Shown: positions 41,101 to 50,800 of the stretch, one piece after another
Layout: each line of letters opens with the position of its first letter
Position numbering within the stretch: position 1 is the stretch's first letter
Assembly (NCBI RefSeq): GCF_025947345.1
Contig: NZ_CP110011.1
Span: 4,988,334 to 5,052,333 of the forward strand
Direction of reading: 5' to 3'
DNA from: Flavobacterium sp. N502536
GTDB lineage: Bacteria > Bacteroidota > Bacteroidia > Flavobacteriales > Flavobacteriaceae
DNA: 64,000 bases
Program-made: the position numbers and the translations under genes
The notes under the pieces: generated by a model
Database searches by the model: none
The model's input: the letters and a program-made list of their open reading frames with translations, nothing else
What the model was told of the DNA's origin: nothing

Positions 41101-41391
41101 GGATGCTACAGTCTCGTTCGAATTTTGAGTAATGTCCAGATAGGTAAAATTGGACGGAACCTCATTTTGAACAATTTGTAAAAGATCTTCCCCTACATTA
41201 TCGCGGAAACAAGTTCTCAGCACATCGTGTCTTGCAATCAGCTGATCGTAACTTTCTTTGAGATAATGAAGGTCAAGTTCGGCCTGTATTTTATAAGACG
41301 ATTGTTCGAAATACATGGATTTAGAAAGTTTCCAATGGAAATAAATTCCTTCCTGCAATGGTGTTAACGGGTATATATCTTTAATTTTCAT
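35128..41391 (-). CDS. NRPS, C-A-T-C-A-T (Hpg-like, Val)
   Basis: 2087 residues, two modules. C1 begins at the N-terminus (IYPLTPLQEG, HHIIMDGW near 131), a form common after an epimerase, which fits the E domain that ends the preceding protein. A1 (YTSGSTGKPKG near 593) has code DIFHFGLIFK, Hpg-like. T1 has GGHSL, Ser near 987. C2 has HHIIFDGWS near 1177. A2 (YTSGSTGEPKG near 1640) has code DAFWVGGTFK, one residue from the standard valine code. T2 has GGHSL, Ser near 2028. The tail is acidic and ends ENITI. Start codon 19 bases after the stop of the preceding NRPS, so translation is probably coupled. Confidence 0.95.
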   Translation of the reverse strand: MKIKDIYPLTPLQEGIYFHWKLSKSMYFEQSSYKIQAELDLHYLKESYDQLIARHDVLRTCFRDNVGEDLLQIVQNEVPSNFTYLDITQNSNETVASVKEQDIAKSFDLSTGSQMRLTVVKTNENQYELIWSHHHIIMDGWCIGILIGEFFALYEGLVQGKTNILPKVTSYSDYVKWLMKNDKAKSLQYWNQYLEDFQGINTLPFPKKNTDAYSPGEVFYTVSGDLREQLGTFCQQNGITENVFFQTVWGILLAKYNNTNDVVFGGVVSGRPAEIYDVANIIGLFINTIPVRISFDHQTTVKQILLQTQEQAIKSLPYHYNSISEIQLGVNGNQPLFDHIIVFENYAAAEAITSELAENEKTNITLLETEFYEGENYDFSLAIIPGKDISIRFTFNAEKYENSSITYLKDHFEQVLNSVVANFDLPVSEIELLKESEKEAVLSLSGHDGLNETSPEYTLVELFENAVAENQNNIALVYGEEQYSFAALNAIADQFAAFLKVEHNVGLGDFIALQLDRSDWLVVALLGILKAGAVYVPLHINLPQDRVDYILEDTNCGIIIDDDFINRFKATPKTAAAASAVTIAPSDLAYLIYTSGSTGKPKGVLVEHSNICALLVNTKDNFVISQKPSMPLLASNSFDIFLFELFHPLLAGGKVVMVPNEEIKDMGELTKILSHTNSFHAVPTLMRAVIDHIKTNKSEQLYQHIESIFIGGDKIPVGILEEIREVFTNAVINVLYGPTEGSIFITSESYLPGVKQFPNAVIGKSNAHNATYVLDDHLKLCPYFSIGELCISGNQVTRGYLNKVEITAEKFIVNPFKTDEKLYRTGDMVKRLPNGKIEFVGRKDNQVKVRGYRIELEEIENALLSNEHVDFAIAKTITVSGEEKEIVAYLKAKKQLAPQELALFLKGILPSFMIPDYYIQLEEIPLTVNGKIDAKKLPHPLQINTVKETEYIGAVTETEIKLTEIWQRILDRKTIGIEDNFFHLGGHSLKMIKLSNQIFVNFGIHLNIKEIYTHPTIKEQALFIDSSLNGYTVSIPPAAIAASYPLSSSQYRMWNICSIDTQANKAYNIRIIDVKNAAVNIAPFTKALQHLIERHEILRTAFVTNENGEPRQIIVPVEKLDPLEIEYLDLRNSGTLEKNLQQALAATGDVSFDLETPPLMKVGLISAKDDQWIVSILFHHIIFDGWSTDVFVKELYALYEKYNEGKEVVLPPLAVQFKDYATWEQSTIKSDAIAADKEYWLKQFEGNLPILSELGDQKRPNIKTHNGGVISKVLEGSVLKELNSLCDRQEVSLFMVFLAAANVLIYKNTGDQDIITGSPIVNRDYPELFDQIGFYANTIPLRTHLEDNASFLDILKQVKENVIQAKEHQKFPLDELISLLNIKYDASRNPLFDIVVTAREENNPKEDAARIDTIIDAIGNGINAKFDLTFDFLITANTLTVSLQYNSDVFSAQKITSLLHHLEQILLQISTQADQKISAIDCLTAAEKEHLLKELSGHQTHYPKESSIIELFEKQVKLTPEKTALVYKEKKYSYQELNTIANQLANYLEENCNLTGDLAAVYLPKSEWQIISILALLKSGCAYVPIAADYPQERISYIIKDANAECLIRVDLIEEFVKTQHEYSAQFESKYAKANDLAYVMYTSGSTGEPKGVLIEQQSVVRLVKNTNFINLTGAEVLLATGAFSFDATTFEYWGMLLNGGTLVICDENTLLSVRGMNEVVANQNVTIMWLTAGWLHQLVDENLILFKNLKTIVCGGDVLSPHHITKLKTTYPELVVVNGYGPTENTTFSLTHTIDLPIKTTVPIGVPISNSTVYLMDKNHQLVPKGAIGEICVGGDGLARGYLNNAELTHSKFITNPYNTQERLYKTGDLGRWTANNTIEFIGRKDNQVKLRGYRIELGEIENILCSHEAIDSALVVISDSASGEKNLVAYLVADREIESSSLKNWLRAQLPKYMIPSHFAFLDEFPLNINGKVDRARLPEVTLLETERAAYIEPATATEKALAKIWEDVLEIEKIGLSDNFFDLGGHSLKAVKMFNLIHNEFEIKLSLSELFNHPTVASLSNEIDNMVWVNNEELEDVESENITI

Positions 41392-41410
41392 GGTTTTTTG
41401 ACTAGTACGG

Positions 41411-44400
41411 TTATAGCATTTTGTTCAATTCCTCCAGACTGCTTAAATCCAGCCCTTTGTAGGTAAAATCAACAGGGGTTAAATGAGTTTCTTTTTCTTC
41501 GGAAAGACCCGAAATCAAATGTTCCAGTTCTGTTTTATACGCTTCTTTTAAGTTTTCTATGGTTTCGTTTTTGAAGTAATGGGGATTAAATGAAAGCATG
41601 AGCTGAAGCTGACCGTTGATTAAGATTCCTGATATATCGAGTGTTCCGGTTCTTTCGGTATCCGCCGCGATTTCCTTTCCTTTGGCGATATCGGTAAATT
41701 GAAATAACTGGTCTTTTTTCTCCGATTTCCCTAAATCAAAATCGCCCAGGTAGTTGAAAGAAACATCGGCTTTTATGTTTAAATCACAGCCTTTTAGGTA
41801 TTTTAAGATCCCGAATCCAATGCCTTTATTCGGAATTCGATGCAGCGTTTCTTTTACTTCTATGAGCTGATGAATGTTATCGTGTTTCTTTTTAAGCGCA
41901 ATCAATACCGGATAGATTGTCGTAAACCAACCCACGGTTCGGGTTACATCTGTGTCTGAGCTGATGTCTTCTCTTCCGTGGCCTTCCAGTTGAATGGCTA
42001 CATTTTCTATATTGAAATTTTTACCTATTGCCAGCGATAAGGCTGTAATCAAAACATCGTTTATGGTGGTTTTATACGCTTTGTGTGATTCTGTCAGCAA
42101 TTTTTCAGTAGTGTTTTGATCCAACTGAAATACTTTTGTTTCAAAATCTTTATACAAATTGACACCCTGATACTCAAAATCTTTAGGAAGTTCTGAGGTA
42201 TTAAATTGTGCTGTTTCGTTTATCGATGACCAGTACACTTCCTCTTCCATCATCGTCATTGAATTGGCATATTCCAATTGTTTTTCCTGCCAGTATTTTA
42301 AAGAGTGTGTTTTTAAAGGCAATTCTAATGCTGTTCCGGCTTCGTATTGTGCGTACAATTCCATTAAATCTTCCAGAATAATTCTCCAGGAAACCCCGTC
42401 AACCACTAAGTGATGCGAAAGCAACAGCAAATAATCGGCATCCTCTTTTTTTAAGAGAACTGCTTTAAACAAAGGGCCTTTTTCTAAATTGAAAGAAGAT
42501 TGATGCTGCTCGCAAATTGCATTGAATTCAGCATCGGCAACATTGGAATGCACATTCAGACTAAATTCAAAACCTTCATTTTTAACTTCCTGAATCCAGT
42601 GACCATTTTCCTCTTTGAATACTGTTCTTAAGGCATCATGATGCGCAGTTAGTTTTTGAAAAATTTGTGTCAGTCCTTCTTCAGACAATCGCTTTACTGA
42701 TTTTAATACAATCGACTGATTAAAATGATTTTTATTTCCGGAGGTCTCTTCAAAGAAATATTTCTGAATGGGTGTAAGCGGAATGGTTCCTTCTACCGCA
42801 GTCTGGTCTATTTCTTCCTTGACCAATTTTACGTGCAGCGCCAGTTCCTGTATAACGGTATACTGCATAATATCCTGTACCGTCAGTACAAAACCAATTT
42901 GTTTTAGTTTAGAAATAATTTGAATGGCTTTGATAGAATCGCCTCCCAAGGCAAAAAAATCGGCTGTAACACTTACATTTTCTTTTTGCAATATTTGCTG
43001 AAATACATGTACCAGAGCAGCTTCAATTTCGTTTCCGGCTGGTATATAAGCGTCTTTGTGTAGGGACTCTTTGTTGGCCAAAAGCAACAGGGCCTTTTTA
43101 TCTACTTTACCGTTTGGCAATAACGGAAATTCACCCGATTGTGTGTAAGTCCCTGGGATTGCGTATACCGGTAATTGTTCTTTCAGATGTTTTTTCAGAT
43201 CGTCGATATTGAGTGTGGTACGGGTTAAAATATGTCCTACCAAAGCCTCTTCGCTATAGGTTACCACTGCTCCGTCGATGTCTTTGAAATTTAACAGGGC
43301 ATTTTCAATTTCTCCCAGTTCCAGACGATTTCCTCTGATTTTGATTTGATTGTCTTTTCGGCCTAAAAACTCAATATTGCCATCTGAAAATCTTTTCCCT
43401 AAATCCCCCGTTTTGTACATTTTAGTTCCGGGTTCAAACGGATTGTTTATAAATTTTTCTTTGGTAAGTTCGGGGTTGTTTAAATACCCGCTCGATAATC
43501 CTTTACCGGCAATATGAAGTTCGCCGATAAGCCCGTCAACTGCCAATTCATTGTTCTCGTTTAAAATATAAACCGAACTGTTTGCAATGGGTTTTCCGAT
43601 TGAAGGAATAAACTCCTGCCCTTGCTCATATACATAATAACTGGCCCAAACCGTACATTCGGTAGGTCCGTATTCATTAAAAAGTTTACAGTTTTTTAGG
43701 GTTGCAACACTCTGATGTAAATCAACCAGTCCTTTTGTGCATTCTTCTCCCGCTACAATAACCGTTTTTAATGTATGGGTACGCTCTTCCAATTCGCTAA
43801 GCAACAATTGATAGTAGGAAGGAACGGTAAGCAAATGAGAAACCTCTTCGTCCACAATAAGATCGACTATGGTATGGATGTCCGAAACTCTGATTTTCGG
43901 TGCAAAAACCAATTTTGCTCCGCCTGCAATGGTGCCGAAAATTCCGGCGATCGAACTGTCAAATGAGATGGAAGACAGTAATAAAAATGCTGTTGCATCC
44001 GGATACGTATCAAGTCTGGCAATGGTCGAAAACATTAAATTTCCATGATCTATCACCACTCCTTTTGCATTACCTGTAGATCCTGAAGTATAAATTACAT
44101 AAGCGGCATCAGCAGGATTTACCTGCACTTCCAGAGTGGCATTTTCTGTTCCAAGAGCATCCATCTGAATGTCTGTGGCAAAAAATTCACCCGTATAAAA
44201 GTCGAGATCAAAAAGATACTCCGATTGTGTGAGCAGGACGTTTAACTTACTGTCCTGAATAATATGCTGAATTCTTTGTTTTGGATATTCCGGATCTATT
44301 GGCACATAGGCACTTCCCGTTTTTAAAATTCCTAAAATGCACACTAATACATTTTCAGAATTGTTGATCATTAGTCCGATAAAATCGTTCTTTTTAAGGC

Positions 44401-46147
44401 TATGATTGGCCAGCAAATAATTGGCCAGTCGGTTCGATTGCTCGTCTAATTCTTTATAGGTCAGCTTTTTGTTTTTAAAGGCCAGTGCGATCGCTTCGGG
44501 CTTTTTTTGTAGCTGTTCTTTAAATAAATCCAGTATTGTTTTTCCGTGATCGTAAGAAAGGAAATCCCCTTTGGAAATTTGCAAAAGCGCTTCTTTTTGC
44601 TGCGCTTCGATATGTTCTAATTTATAGATTTGTTCGTCAGGATTGTTTACAATTGAGTTCATGATGACCGTAACATGACCGGCGATCTGCTCTACGATTT
44701 TTGCTGAAAAAACATCGGTATTGTACTGAATGTTCAACACCAAGTTGTCCTTTTCTTTGTAGAAACTAAAAACCATATCAAATCGGCTGGTCGCTAATTT
44801 TTCTTCAAATTCATAAGCCCACACTTTCAGGCCTTCCAGACTTTCGCTTTTTTTAGAGTTGTCATTTTCTCCGTAAATGACCTGAACGTCAAAAAGAGGG
44901 TTTCTGCTCGGATCTCTTTTTAAGTTTAACTCTTTTACGAGTGTAGCAAAAGGAAACATTTGATGTTCGTAAGCCCCAAGTACCTGCTTTTTGGTATAAT
45001 CCAGCAATTCTAAAAAAGTGTTTTCTTTTTTAAACTGCATTCGCATGGCCAGCGTATTTCCGTAATACCCTATCTGGTTTTGCAAATCGGCATCTTCCCT
45101 GCCGGAAACCGGAGTTCCGATGATGATATCCTCCTGAGTCGAAAATTTATACAACAACGTATTGATTACGGCTGTCAATCCCATAAACATGGTAGCGCCA
45201 TTTTCTCTGATCAGTTTTTCAACTGCTTCTGATAATTTTGCATCGATTTTCTTTTCTACAGTACCGCCATTGAAGGTTTGCAGTATCGGTCTTTTTTTAT
45301 CGACCGGCATGGTCAGAACCGGTAGTTCTCCGCTGAACTCCTTAAGCCAGTAGGTCTTAAGCTCTTCGTATTTTTTGCCAGTAAGCTGTTCGTTTTCCCA
45401 GTGGGCATAATCCTTATATTGGATTCTTAAAGCATTTAGATTGTTGGCTCTGTTTTGCTTTTTCGAATTGTATAATTCCAATATTTCCCCAATAAAAATA
45501 TTCATCGAAACAGCATCCACAATGATGTGATGAATGGTGTAAATAAAGGCCCATTTGTTTGGTTCTAACTGGTAAAGCTTTGTTTTAAAAAGTGGTCCTT
45601 TGGATAAGTGAAAAGGAATTACAGCATCCTTAGCGATTTGTTCTTTTAAAATTTCATCCGCATTTGCAGTATTTTGTAAATCAGCATATTCAATCGAAAA
45701 ATCAATCGCTTCGATCGCTTTAACCACCTGATTGGCGCCTCCGTTTCCATCTTCTTCAAAGACAGTTCTCAAACTTTCATGACGCACTACTACTTCCTTG
45801 AGAGATTCATTTAAAGTATTTTGATCCAGTGTTCCTTCAAAAATATATCCTCCTACAGAGTTGTAGGCCACATTTCCTTTTTCGGACTGACTTAAAATCC
45901 AAAGTCTTAATTGTGAAGAAGACAGCCCGTATTTTGCATCCGGATTGCTGTCAATTTTAGGAATGACTCCCGCTTTGTCGTACTTGTATTGGTTAATAAA
46001 ACTAATTAAATCGGCTTTGTTTCTTTTAATTTCGTCAATAATATCGGGAGTTAACGCACCCGTAGGCGCTTTAATGTCAAGATTATCGTCTTTTACGTCA
46101 ATATGAATGTTCTGTTCTTTTAGTTTTAAATATAAATCTGATACCAT
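41411..46147 (-). CDS. NRPS, TubC-C-A-T-E (makes a D residue)
   Basis: 1578 residues. TubC-type docking domain (1-55); C domain (HHIIVDAVS, first His near 204); A domain (YTSGSTGNAKG near 684); carrier (GGDSI, Ser near 1070); epimerisation domain to the end, shown by TPIQKYFF, HHLVVDGVSW near 1242, EGHGRED near 1385 and RTVGWFT. This is the only complete E domain in the window, so its residue is converted to D before transfer. The hand-read A code is DSALIAEVWK, almost the same as A1 of the terminal NRPS (DSALTAEVWK); I cannot assign it, with Tyr the nearest weak match. It follows the hydroxylase gene at 46211-47827 by 63 bases. Confidence 0.95.
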   Translation of the reverse strand: MVSDLYLKLKEQNIHIDVKDDNLDIKAPTGALTPDIIDEIKRNKADLISFINQYKYDKAGVIPKIDSNPDAKYGLSSSQLRLWILSQSEKGNVAYNSVGGYIFEGTLDQNTLNESLKEVVVRHESLRTVFEEDGNGGANQVVKAIEAIDFSIEYADLQNTANADEILKEQIAKDAVIPFHLSKGPLFKTKLYQLEPNKWAFIYTIHHIIVDAVSMNIFIGEILELYNSKKQNRANNLNALRIQYKDYAHWENEQLTGKKYEELKTYWLKEFSGELPVLTMPVDKKRPILQTFNGGTVEKKIDAKLSEAVEKLIRENGATMFMGLTAVINTLLYKFSTQEDIIIGTPVSGREDADLQNQIGYYGNTLAMRMQFKKENTFLELLDYTKKQVLGAYEHQMFPFATLVKELNLKRDPSRNPLFDVQVIYGENDNSKKSESLEGLKVWAYEFEEKLATSRFDMVFSFYKEKDNLVLNIQYNTDVFSAKIVEQIAGHVTVIMNSIVNNPDEQIYKLEHIEAQQKEALLQISKGDFLSYDHGKTILDLFKEQLQKKPEAIALAFKNKKLTYKELDEQSNRLANYLLANHSLKKNDFIGLMINNSENVLVCILGILKTGSAYVPIDPEYPKQRIQHIIQDSKLNVLLTQSEYLFDLDFYTGEFFATDIQMDALGTENATLEVQVNPADAAYVIYTSGSTGNAKGVVIDHGNLMFSTIARLDTYPDATAFLLLSSISFDSSIAGIFGTIAGGAKLVFAPKIRVSDIHTIVDLIVDEEVSHLLTVPSYYQLLLSELEERTHTLKTVIVAGEECTKGLVDLHQSVATLKNCKLFNEYGPTECTVWASYYVYEQGQEFIPSIGKPIANSSVYILNENNELAVDGLIGELHIAGKGLSSGYLNNPELTKEKFINNPFEPGTKMYKTGDLGKRFSDGNIEFLGRKDNQIKIRGNRLELGEIENALLNFKDIDGAVVTYSEEALVGHILTRTTLNIDDLKKHLKEQLPVYAIPGTYTQSGEFPLLPNGKVDKKALLLLANKESLHKDAYIPAGNEIEAALVHVFQQILQKENVSVTADFFALGGDSIKAIQIISKLKQIGFVLTVQDIMQYTVIQELALHVKLVKEEIDQTAVEGTIPLTPIQKYFFEETSGNKNHFNQSIVLKSVKRLSEEGLTQIFQKLTAHHDALRTVFKEENGHWIQEVKNEGFEFSLNVHSNVADAEFNAICEQHQSSFNLEKGPLFKAVLLKKEDADYLLLLSHHLVVDGVSWRIILEDLMELYAQYEAGTALELPLKTHSLKYWQEKQLEYANSMTMMEEEVYWSSINETAQFNTSELPKDFEYQGVNLYKDFETKVFQLDQNTTEKLLTESHKAYKTTINDVLITALSLAIGKNFNIENVAIQLEGHGREDISSDTDVTRTVGWFTTIYPVLIALKKKHDNIHQLIEVKETLHRIPNKGIGFGILKYLKGCDLNIKADVSFNYLGDFDLGKSEKKDQLFQFTDIAKGKEIAADTERTGTLDISGILINGQLQLMLSFNPHYFKNETIENLKEAYKTELEHLISGLSEEKETHLTPVDFTYKGLDLSSLEELNKML

Positions 46148-46210
46148 AAGATGAATTATTAAAGGAAATAAATTGATATTAGTTTTTGTGTGGGAAGGAT
46201 TAAATCGGAG

Positions 46211-47827
46211 TTAGTACGATAACACGCTTTGTTTAAACAGTTCTTTTTCGGCAAATAATCTTTCGGCGACGATGCCCCTGTTTTGGCAATCTTTGATTAA
46301 CATATTGGATTGTACGATTGGGTTGGATTCGTCTGTATATTCAACATCCAAAATGTGTCGCACCCACGGTTCTTCTCCCATGGCGTATACATAGACTTCT
46401 TTGACATTAAAGCAGTTGACCATCTTGATTCCTTCCTCATAATTACTGCCTCTTCCTCTTCGGCTGAAATCTTTTTCGCGTTCCTGTTTAGTGGTAAAAA
46501 TAGGTCCGTAAACCCAGGAAGCAGGGGCTCCGTCGCATTCCATTCCCATAAACAAAACATCGACATCACCGATAATTTCATGCACATGTTCGTACAATTC
46601 AGGCGACTGATTGCAGGAGTCTGCCACTGCCAATAGCGAGTAACCGTCTAATTCGACGTGATACGAAAGTTTGCTGTTGATGTGAATGTCGTGGTGTTCT
46701 CCGATAAATGGAATTCCTGTAATTTTTATACCATCGATAGCCGAAATGGTTTGCAGTTCTTCTAATTCGATAATGTTTTCGAAGCCCAGGTTTCGCAGCA
46801 ATAAATTCAATGATGGGTCCTGTATGGCTCCGCCTATGCTTTTTCCAACTACTATGTGTTTTACTTTGTGTCTGATTTGCAGCATCGTTTCCATCAATAT
46901 GTGGTCGTGATGCCCGTGTGTGATGAGTACATAATCTATTTCGTCCGGCAAATCGTCATACGTAAATCGGGATACATCCGATTCGTAGGTGTAACTCAAA
47001 ACCGGATCGAGCACGATAGAGTGTTCTTTGGTTTCGATCAGGATACAGGCATGTCCGAAGTATCGGATACGCATGCTGTCTCCGGTATATTTTTCATATT
47101 TTTTAGGTTCCTGTGTGGTAAACAAATCTTTAAACAGTGCTTCATCGTTTTTATCAATGTTCAGCAGGTTCGCAATGTATTCGAAAGTTTGAGGCTCACG
47201 TTTCATCTTAAACAATTCGTCGATTTGTTTCGATTTAAAAGGCAATTTTAGTTCCAGTGCCGCCTCCAGGTTAGATAATCTTGGCGTAGAGAAAATAAAA
47301 GGTCTGTCTGCATCCTTATTAATTAAAGACAGTTTCACCGTTTGAAAGGATTCTACATAATACGGACTTGCATAAATCAGCGGTTCGTAAAACCTAAAGT
47401 CGGGTCTGTGATGTCTGTCATAATACAATTCGACATACCCTCTGATTGCCGAAGGAACTTCTTTGTAAAGCGGCTGCATTAAATGTCCGGTGGCTTTTTT
47501 CTTCAGCAGTTTATCCAGTTCTTTTACGGCATCTGTAAATTCAAAAAGCGGCGCTGCCATTTGTTTTGTTCTTTCGAGCAGGGCGGCTACTTCGTCAACG
47601 TGTTTTTTATCTAAATCTATAAAAGGGCCTCCTCTAAACGCAGGGTCTTTTACGGCTGTCTCATGTATCACAGGATCGTTTATATACGATTCCATAATCG
47701 GAATGTAGCGGTTCACCACGTTAAATCCCGTAAGGATTGGCGGTATAATATGATGCCATGCGTACCAATTTGAAATTAACGGTTCGACCTGTACGTTATT
47801 TTTCAGATATATTTTTTGAGTAGCCAT
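46211..47827 (-). CDS. CmlA-type diiron beta-hydroxylase (second copy)
   Basis: 538 residues from the ATG at 47827 (MATQKIYL). An upstream in-frame start at 47911 would overlap the NRPS before it and was not used. Layout as in CmlA: N-terminal domain of about 250 residues, then a metallo-beta-lactamase fold with HGHHDH giving His304, His306, Asp308, His309, then Glu377 in GEH and Asp403 in VADS. All six diiron ligands are present, and the Glu in place of the hydrolase His argues against a lactamase or thioesterase. It lies 37 bases after the NRPS whose last A domain has a Tyr-like code. Homologues such as StaM of the A47934 glycopeptide pathway hydroxylate carrier-bound Tyr, so beta-hydroxytyrosine is a fair guess (inference). 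Closely similar along its length to the protein at 9779-11407. Confidence 0.9.
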   Translation of the reverse strand: MATQKIYLKNNVQVEPLISNWYAWHHIIPPILTGFNVVNRYIPIMESYINDPVIHETAVKDPAFRGGPFIDLDKKHVDEVAALLERTKQMAAPLFEFTDAVKELDKLLKKKATGHLMQPLYKEVPSAIRGYVELYYDRHHRPDFRFYEPLIYASPYYVESFQTVKLSLINKDADRPFIFSTPRLSNLEAALELKLPFKSKQIDELFKMKREPQTFEYIANLLNIDKNDEALFKDLFTTQEPKKYEKYTGDSMRIRYFGHACILIETKEHSIVLDPVLSYTYESDVSRFTYDDLPDEIDYVLITHGHHDHILMETMLQIRHKVKHIVVGKSIGGAIQDPSLNLLLRNLGFENIIELEELQTISAIDGIKITGIPFIGEHHDIHINSKLSYHVELDGYSLLAVADSCNQSPELYEHVHEIIGDVDVLFMGMECDGAPASWVYGPIFTTKQEREKDFSRRGRGSNYEEGIKMVNCFNVKEVYVYAMGEEPWVRHILDVEYTDESNPIVQSNMLIKDCQNRGIVAERLFAEKELFKQSVLSY

Positions 47828-47864
47828 TTCAATAGATTTTATAGTTTTAAAAAATGTAGTTTGG

Positions 47865-50800
47865 TTATATAGAGATATTTTCAAAGTCATCACTAATAGT
47901 GACTTCAGCATTTACGAGTTGTGCTTTCTTGATTTCACCGGCCATTGCTTCTAAAGTAGCATTGTTGAAAATCGAAATAAGGTCGAGCTTTGCGTTAAAT
48001 TCCGTTTTTATTCTGGTGATCAGATAAGTGGCTTTTAAACTGTGACCGCCTATTTTAAAAAAGTCATCCAGTACCCCCACCTGATCCACTTCCAAAACTT
48101 CTTCCCACAAAGCAGCAAGTTTACTTTCTACCTCATCGCGGGGTGCCAGATAGTTTCTCGAAAAGTTTTCGGTTAGTGACTTGTTCTGTAAAAGTTTCTT
48201 TTTGTCTATTTTTCCATTTAGGGTAAGCGGAAATTCTTTTAAACTTATAAAGTGAGACGGAATCATATATTCCGGCAGTTTGTCTTCTAAAAATTCTTTA
48301 ATATCATCTGTATCTGAAACCGAATCGGGAGTCAGTACAAAAAAGGCAACGGTTTCCTTAATCCCTAAACTGTCTTCTTTGACTACTACCACAGCATCTT
48401 CGATCGCTTCGTGTTGTTTGATGACGGTTTCTATTTCGCCCAGTTCAATTCTAAAGCCTCTCACTTTTACCTGATCGTCATTTCGTCCGGCATATTCAAT
48501 CGCACCATTAGCAAGCCATTTTCCTAAATCACCGGTTTTGTATAATTTTTCACCTTCGGCAAAAGGATTGTTTATAAACTTTTGATGTGTCATTTCAGGA
48601 TTGTTCAGATAGCCCTGGGCTAAACCGGCTCCGCTTACATAAATTTCACCGATGGCGCCAAACGGAAGCAATTTTTCATCAGTTCCCAGTATGTAAATTT
48701 TGGTGTTGGCAATCGGGAATCCTATCGGAACATTTGCTTGTTCCTGTAACGAATCGTTTCCGTCGATCTTATAAATGGTAGCGCAAATACTGGTTTCTGT
48801 AGGACCGTAAGCATTAAAGCAAGTTCCGCCATAGGTCAGGTATTTTTTTACTTCTTCTACAGGAGCCGCTTCTCCAGCGGTTACGAGCTTTTTTAAATTT
48901 TTAATTTTATCGAGCTGTACTAATTTTAAATACGACGGAGAAATGGTGGCAAAATTAATAGCATGCTCCTCGATGTAATTTTCTAATTCTTCGGTGTCTT
49001 TTTTTAGCTCATCCGTTATGAGGTGTAATTCTCCACCCGAAGCCAAAACGGTGAATATTTCAGAAATGGAAGCATCAAACGAAAAGGAAGCTAACTGAAG
49101 CGCTCTTTCTTTGTTTTCATTTCCAAAAATTTCGATCTGCGACAAAATGGTATTCGCAATCGCAGCGTGTTGTATCGCCACTCCTTTCGGGTTACCTGTT
49201 GAACCGGAGGTGTAAATAAGATAAGCCAGGTCATCCGGATTGCTGTCAGCTGTATCTAAAACACTGCTGTAAAGCTTTTCCATCGATCTGAAATCGTAAA
49301 TTTCATCGGAATCAATAACCAGTTTACAATCGCTGTTTTCAATAATATAATCAATTCGTTCCTCCGGATAAGCGATGTCGATTGGTACATAAACTCCTCC
49401 ACTTTTTAAAATGGCCAATAACGAAATGACATTCCACTCGCTTCGGTTTAATTTAACACCAACAAATTCATTTGGTTTTACACCGTATTTTTTCTTTAAA
49501 TAATTCCCCAGCTTGTTGGATACTTCATCCAGTTCCTGATAGGTTATTTTTTATCTTCAAAAACAATTGCTGTTTGTTCCGGCGTTTTTGCTGCCTGTTT
49601 GGTAAACAACTCTGTTAAGGTTTTCGGCTCTGCGCTATAATCTCTATCGGTTTTATTAAAAACATGAAGCAGTAAGTTTTCTTCTTCGGCATTCAGGAAA
49701 GACAAGGCAGCCAGGCTTTGATCGGTATTTAAAATTACCTGATTCAGCAGTACTTTTAAGTTGGCGATCAGTCGTACAATGGTTTCGCGAACATACAAGC
49801 CCGATTTGTATTCAATTTTACCTTCTAACTGTCCTTCGCTTTCGATGAAGTTGAATACTAAGTCAAACAAACATTTTTTCAGGGTTACCTCATTGTATTC
49901 TGCAATTTGCAGGTTTTCTATTTCGAGTGTCTGTTTGTCGGCCTCAATAGCATTGTCTCTTAACACAAACCATACATCAAATAATGGGTGTCTGTTACGA
50001 CTCATTTGCAAATCTAAATTGAGCACCAGTTCATCAAAAGCAACCATTTGATTTTCCTGTGCATCGATAACACTTTGCTCTACTTTGTGTAGTAAATGGG
50101 TAAAATCGTTATTTTCGTCGAATACCGTTCGCAATGGAACCGTGTTGATATAAAGTCCAATCTGGTCTTCTAAATCGGTATGGATTCTGCCTCCTATGGG
50201 TGTTCCTACGGTAATATCCTGTTGCTGGGTATATTTGTACAATAAGGTTTTAACGAGAGCCAAAAGTCCGGTAAAAACCGTGACTCCGTGACTCGCACAA
50301 AAGTTTTTGAATTTTGAAAGGGTTTCTTTTTCAATAATAAAATCAACCGAATCTCCCTGATAAGCATTGATTGCTGCTCTTGATTTATCAGTAGGAAAGT
50401 CTAGTACAGGTACTTCGCCTTCAAACTTTTTTAACCAATGCTGTAACTGATTTTTATAATCCTCTGTTTGAAACTGATCGGTTTGCCATTGCGCATAATC
50501 TTTGTACTGAATTTTTAAATCGGGAGCCGTTACCGCCTTTCCTTTGGCCAGCGTTTGGTAATGGGATACAAACTCTTTGGTCAGGATGTTCATCGACAAT
50601 CCATCACTGATAATATGGTGCATGACAAACGAAAATATCCATTGATCGTCTTGTAGCTGATACAATTTCAATCGTAGTAACGAATCTTCTTCGAGATTAA
50701 AAGGCTGGTCGATTTCCTGATTGATCTTCGCATCTATGGTTTCCTGAGTATGTTGATTTTGCCTAAAATCCTCAATCGTCAGATTCAATACATTTTGATC

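Noticed and set aside
47828..47911. Upstream in-frame start for the second hydroxylase
   Set aside because: It would overlap the end of the preceding NRPS gene; the ATG at 47827 gives an N-terminus that aligns with the paralogue.
49547..49552. Programmed frameshift to split a synthetase
   Set aside because: Nothing suggests a functional slip site with a downstream structure; the break is inside an A domain and similar breaks occur at other sites, so error is simpler.
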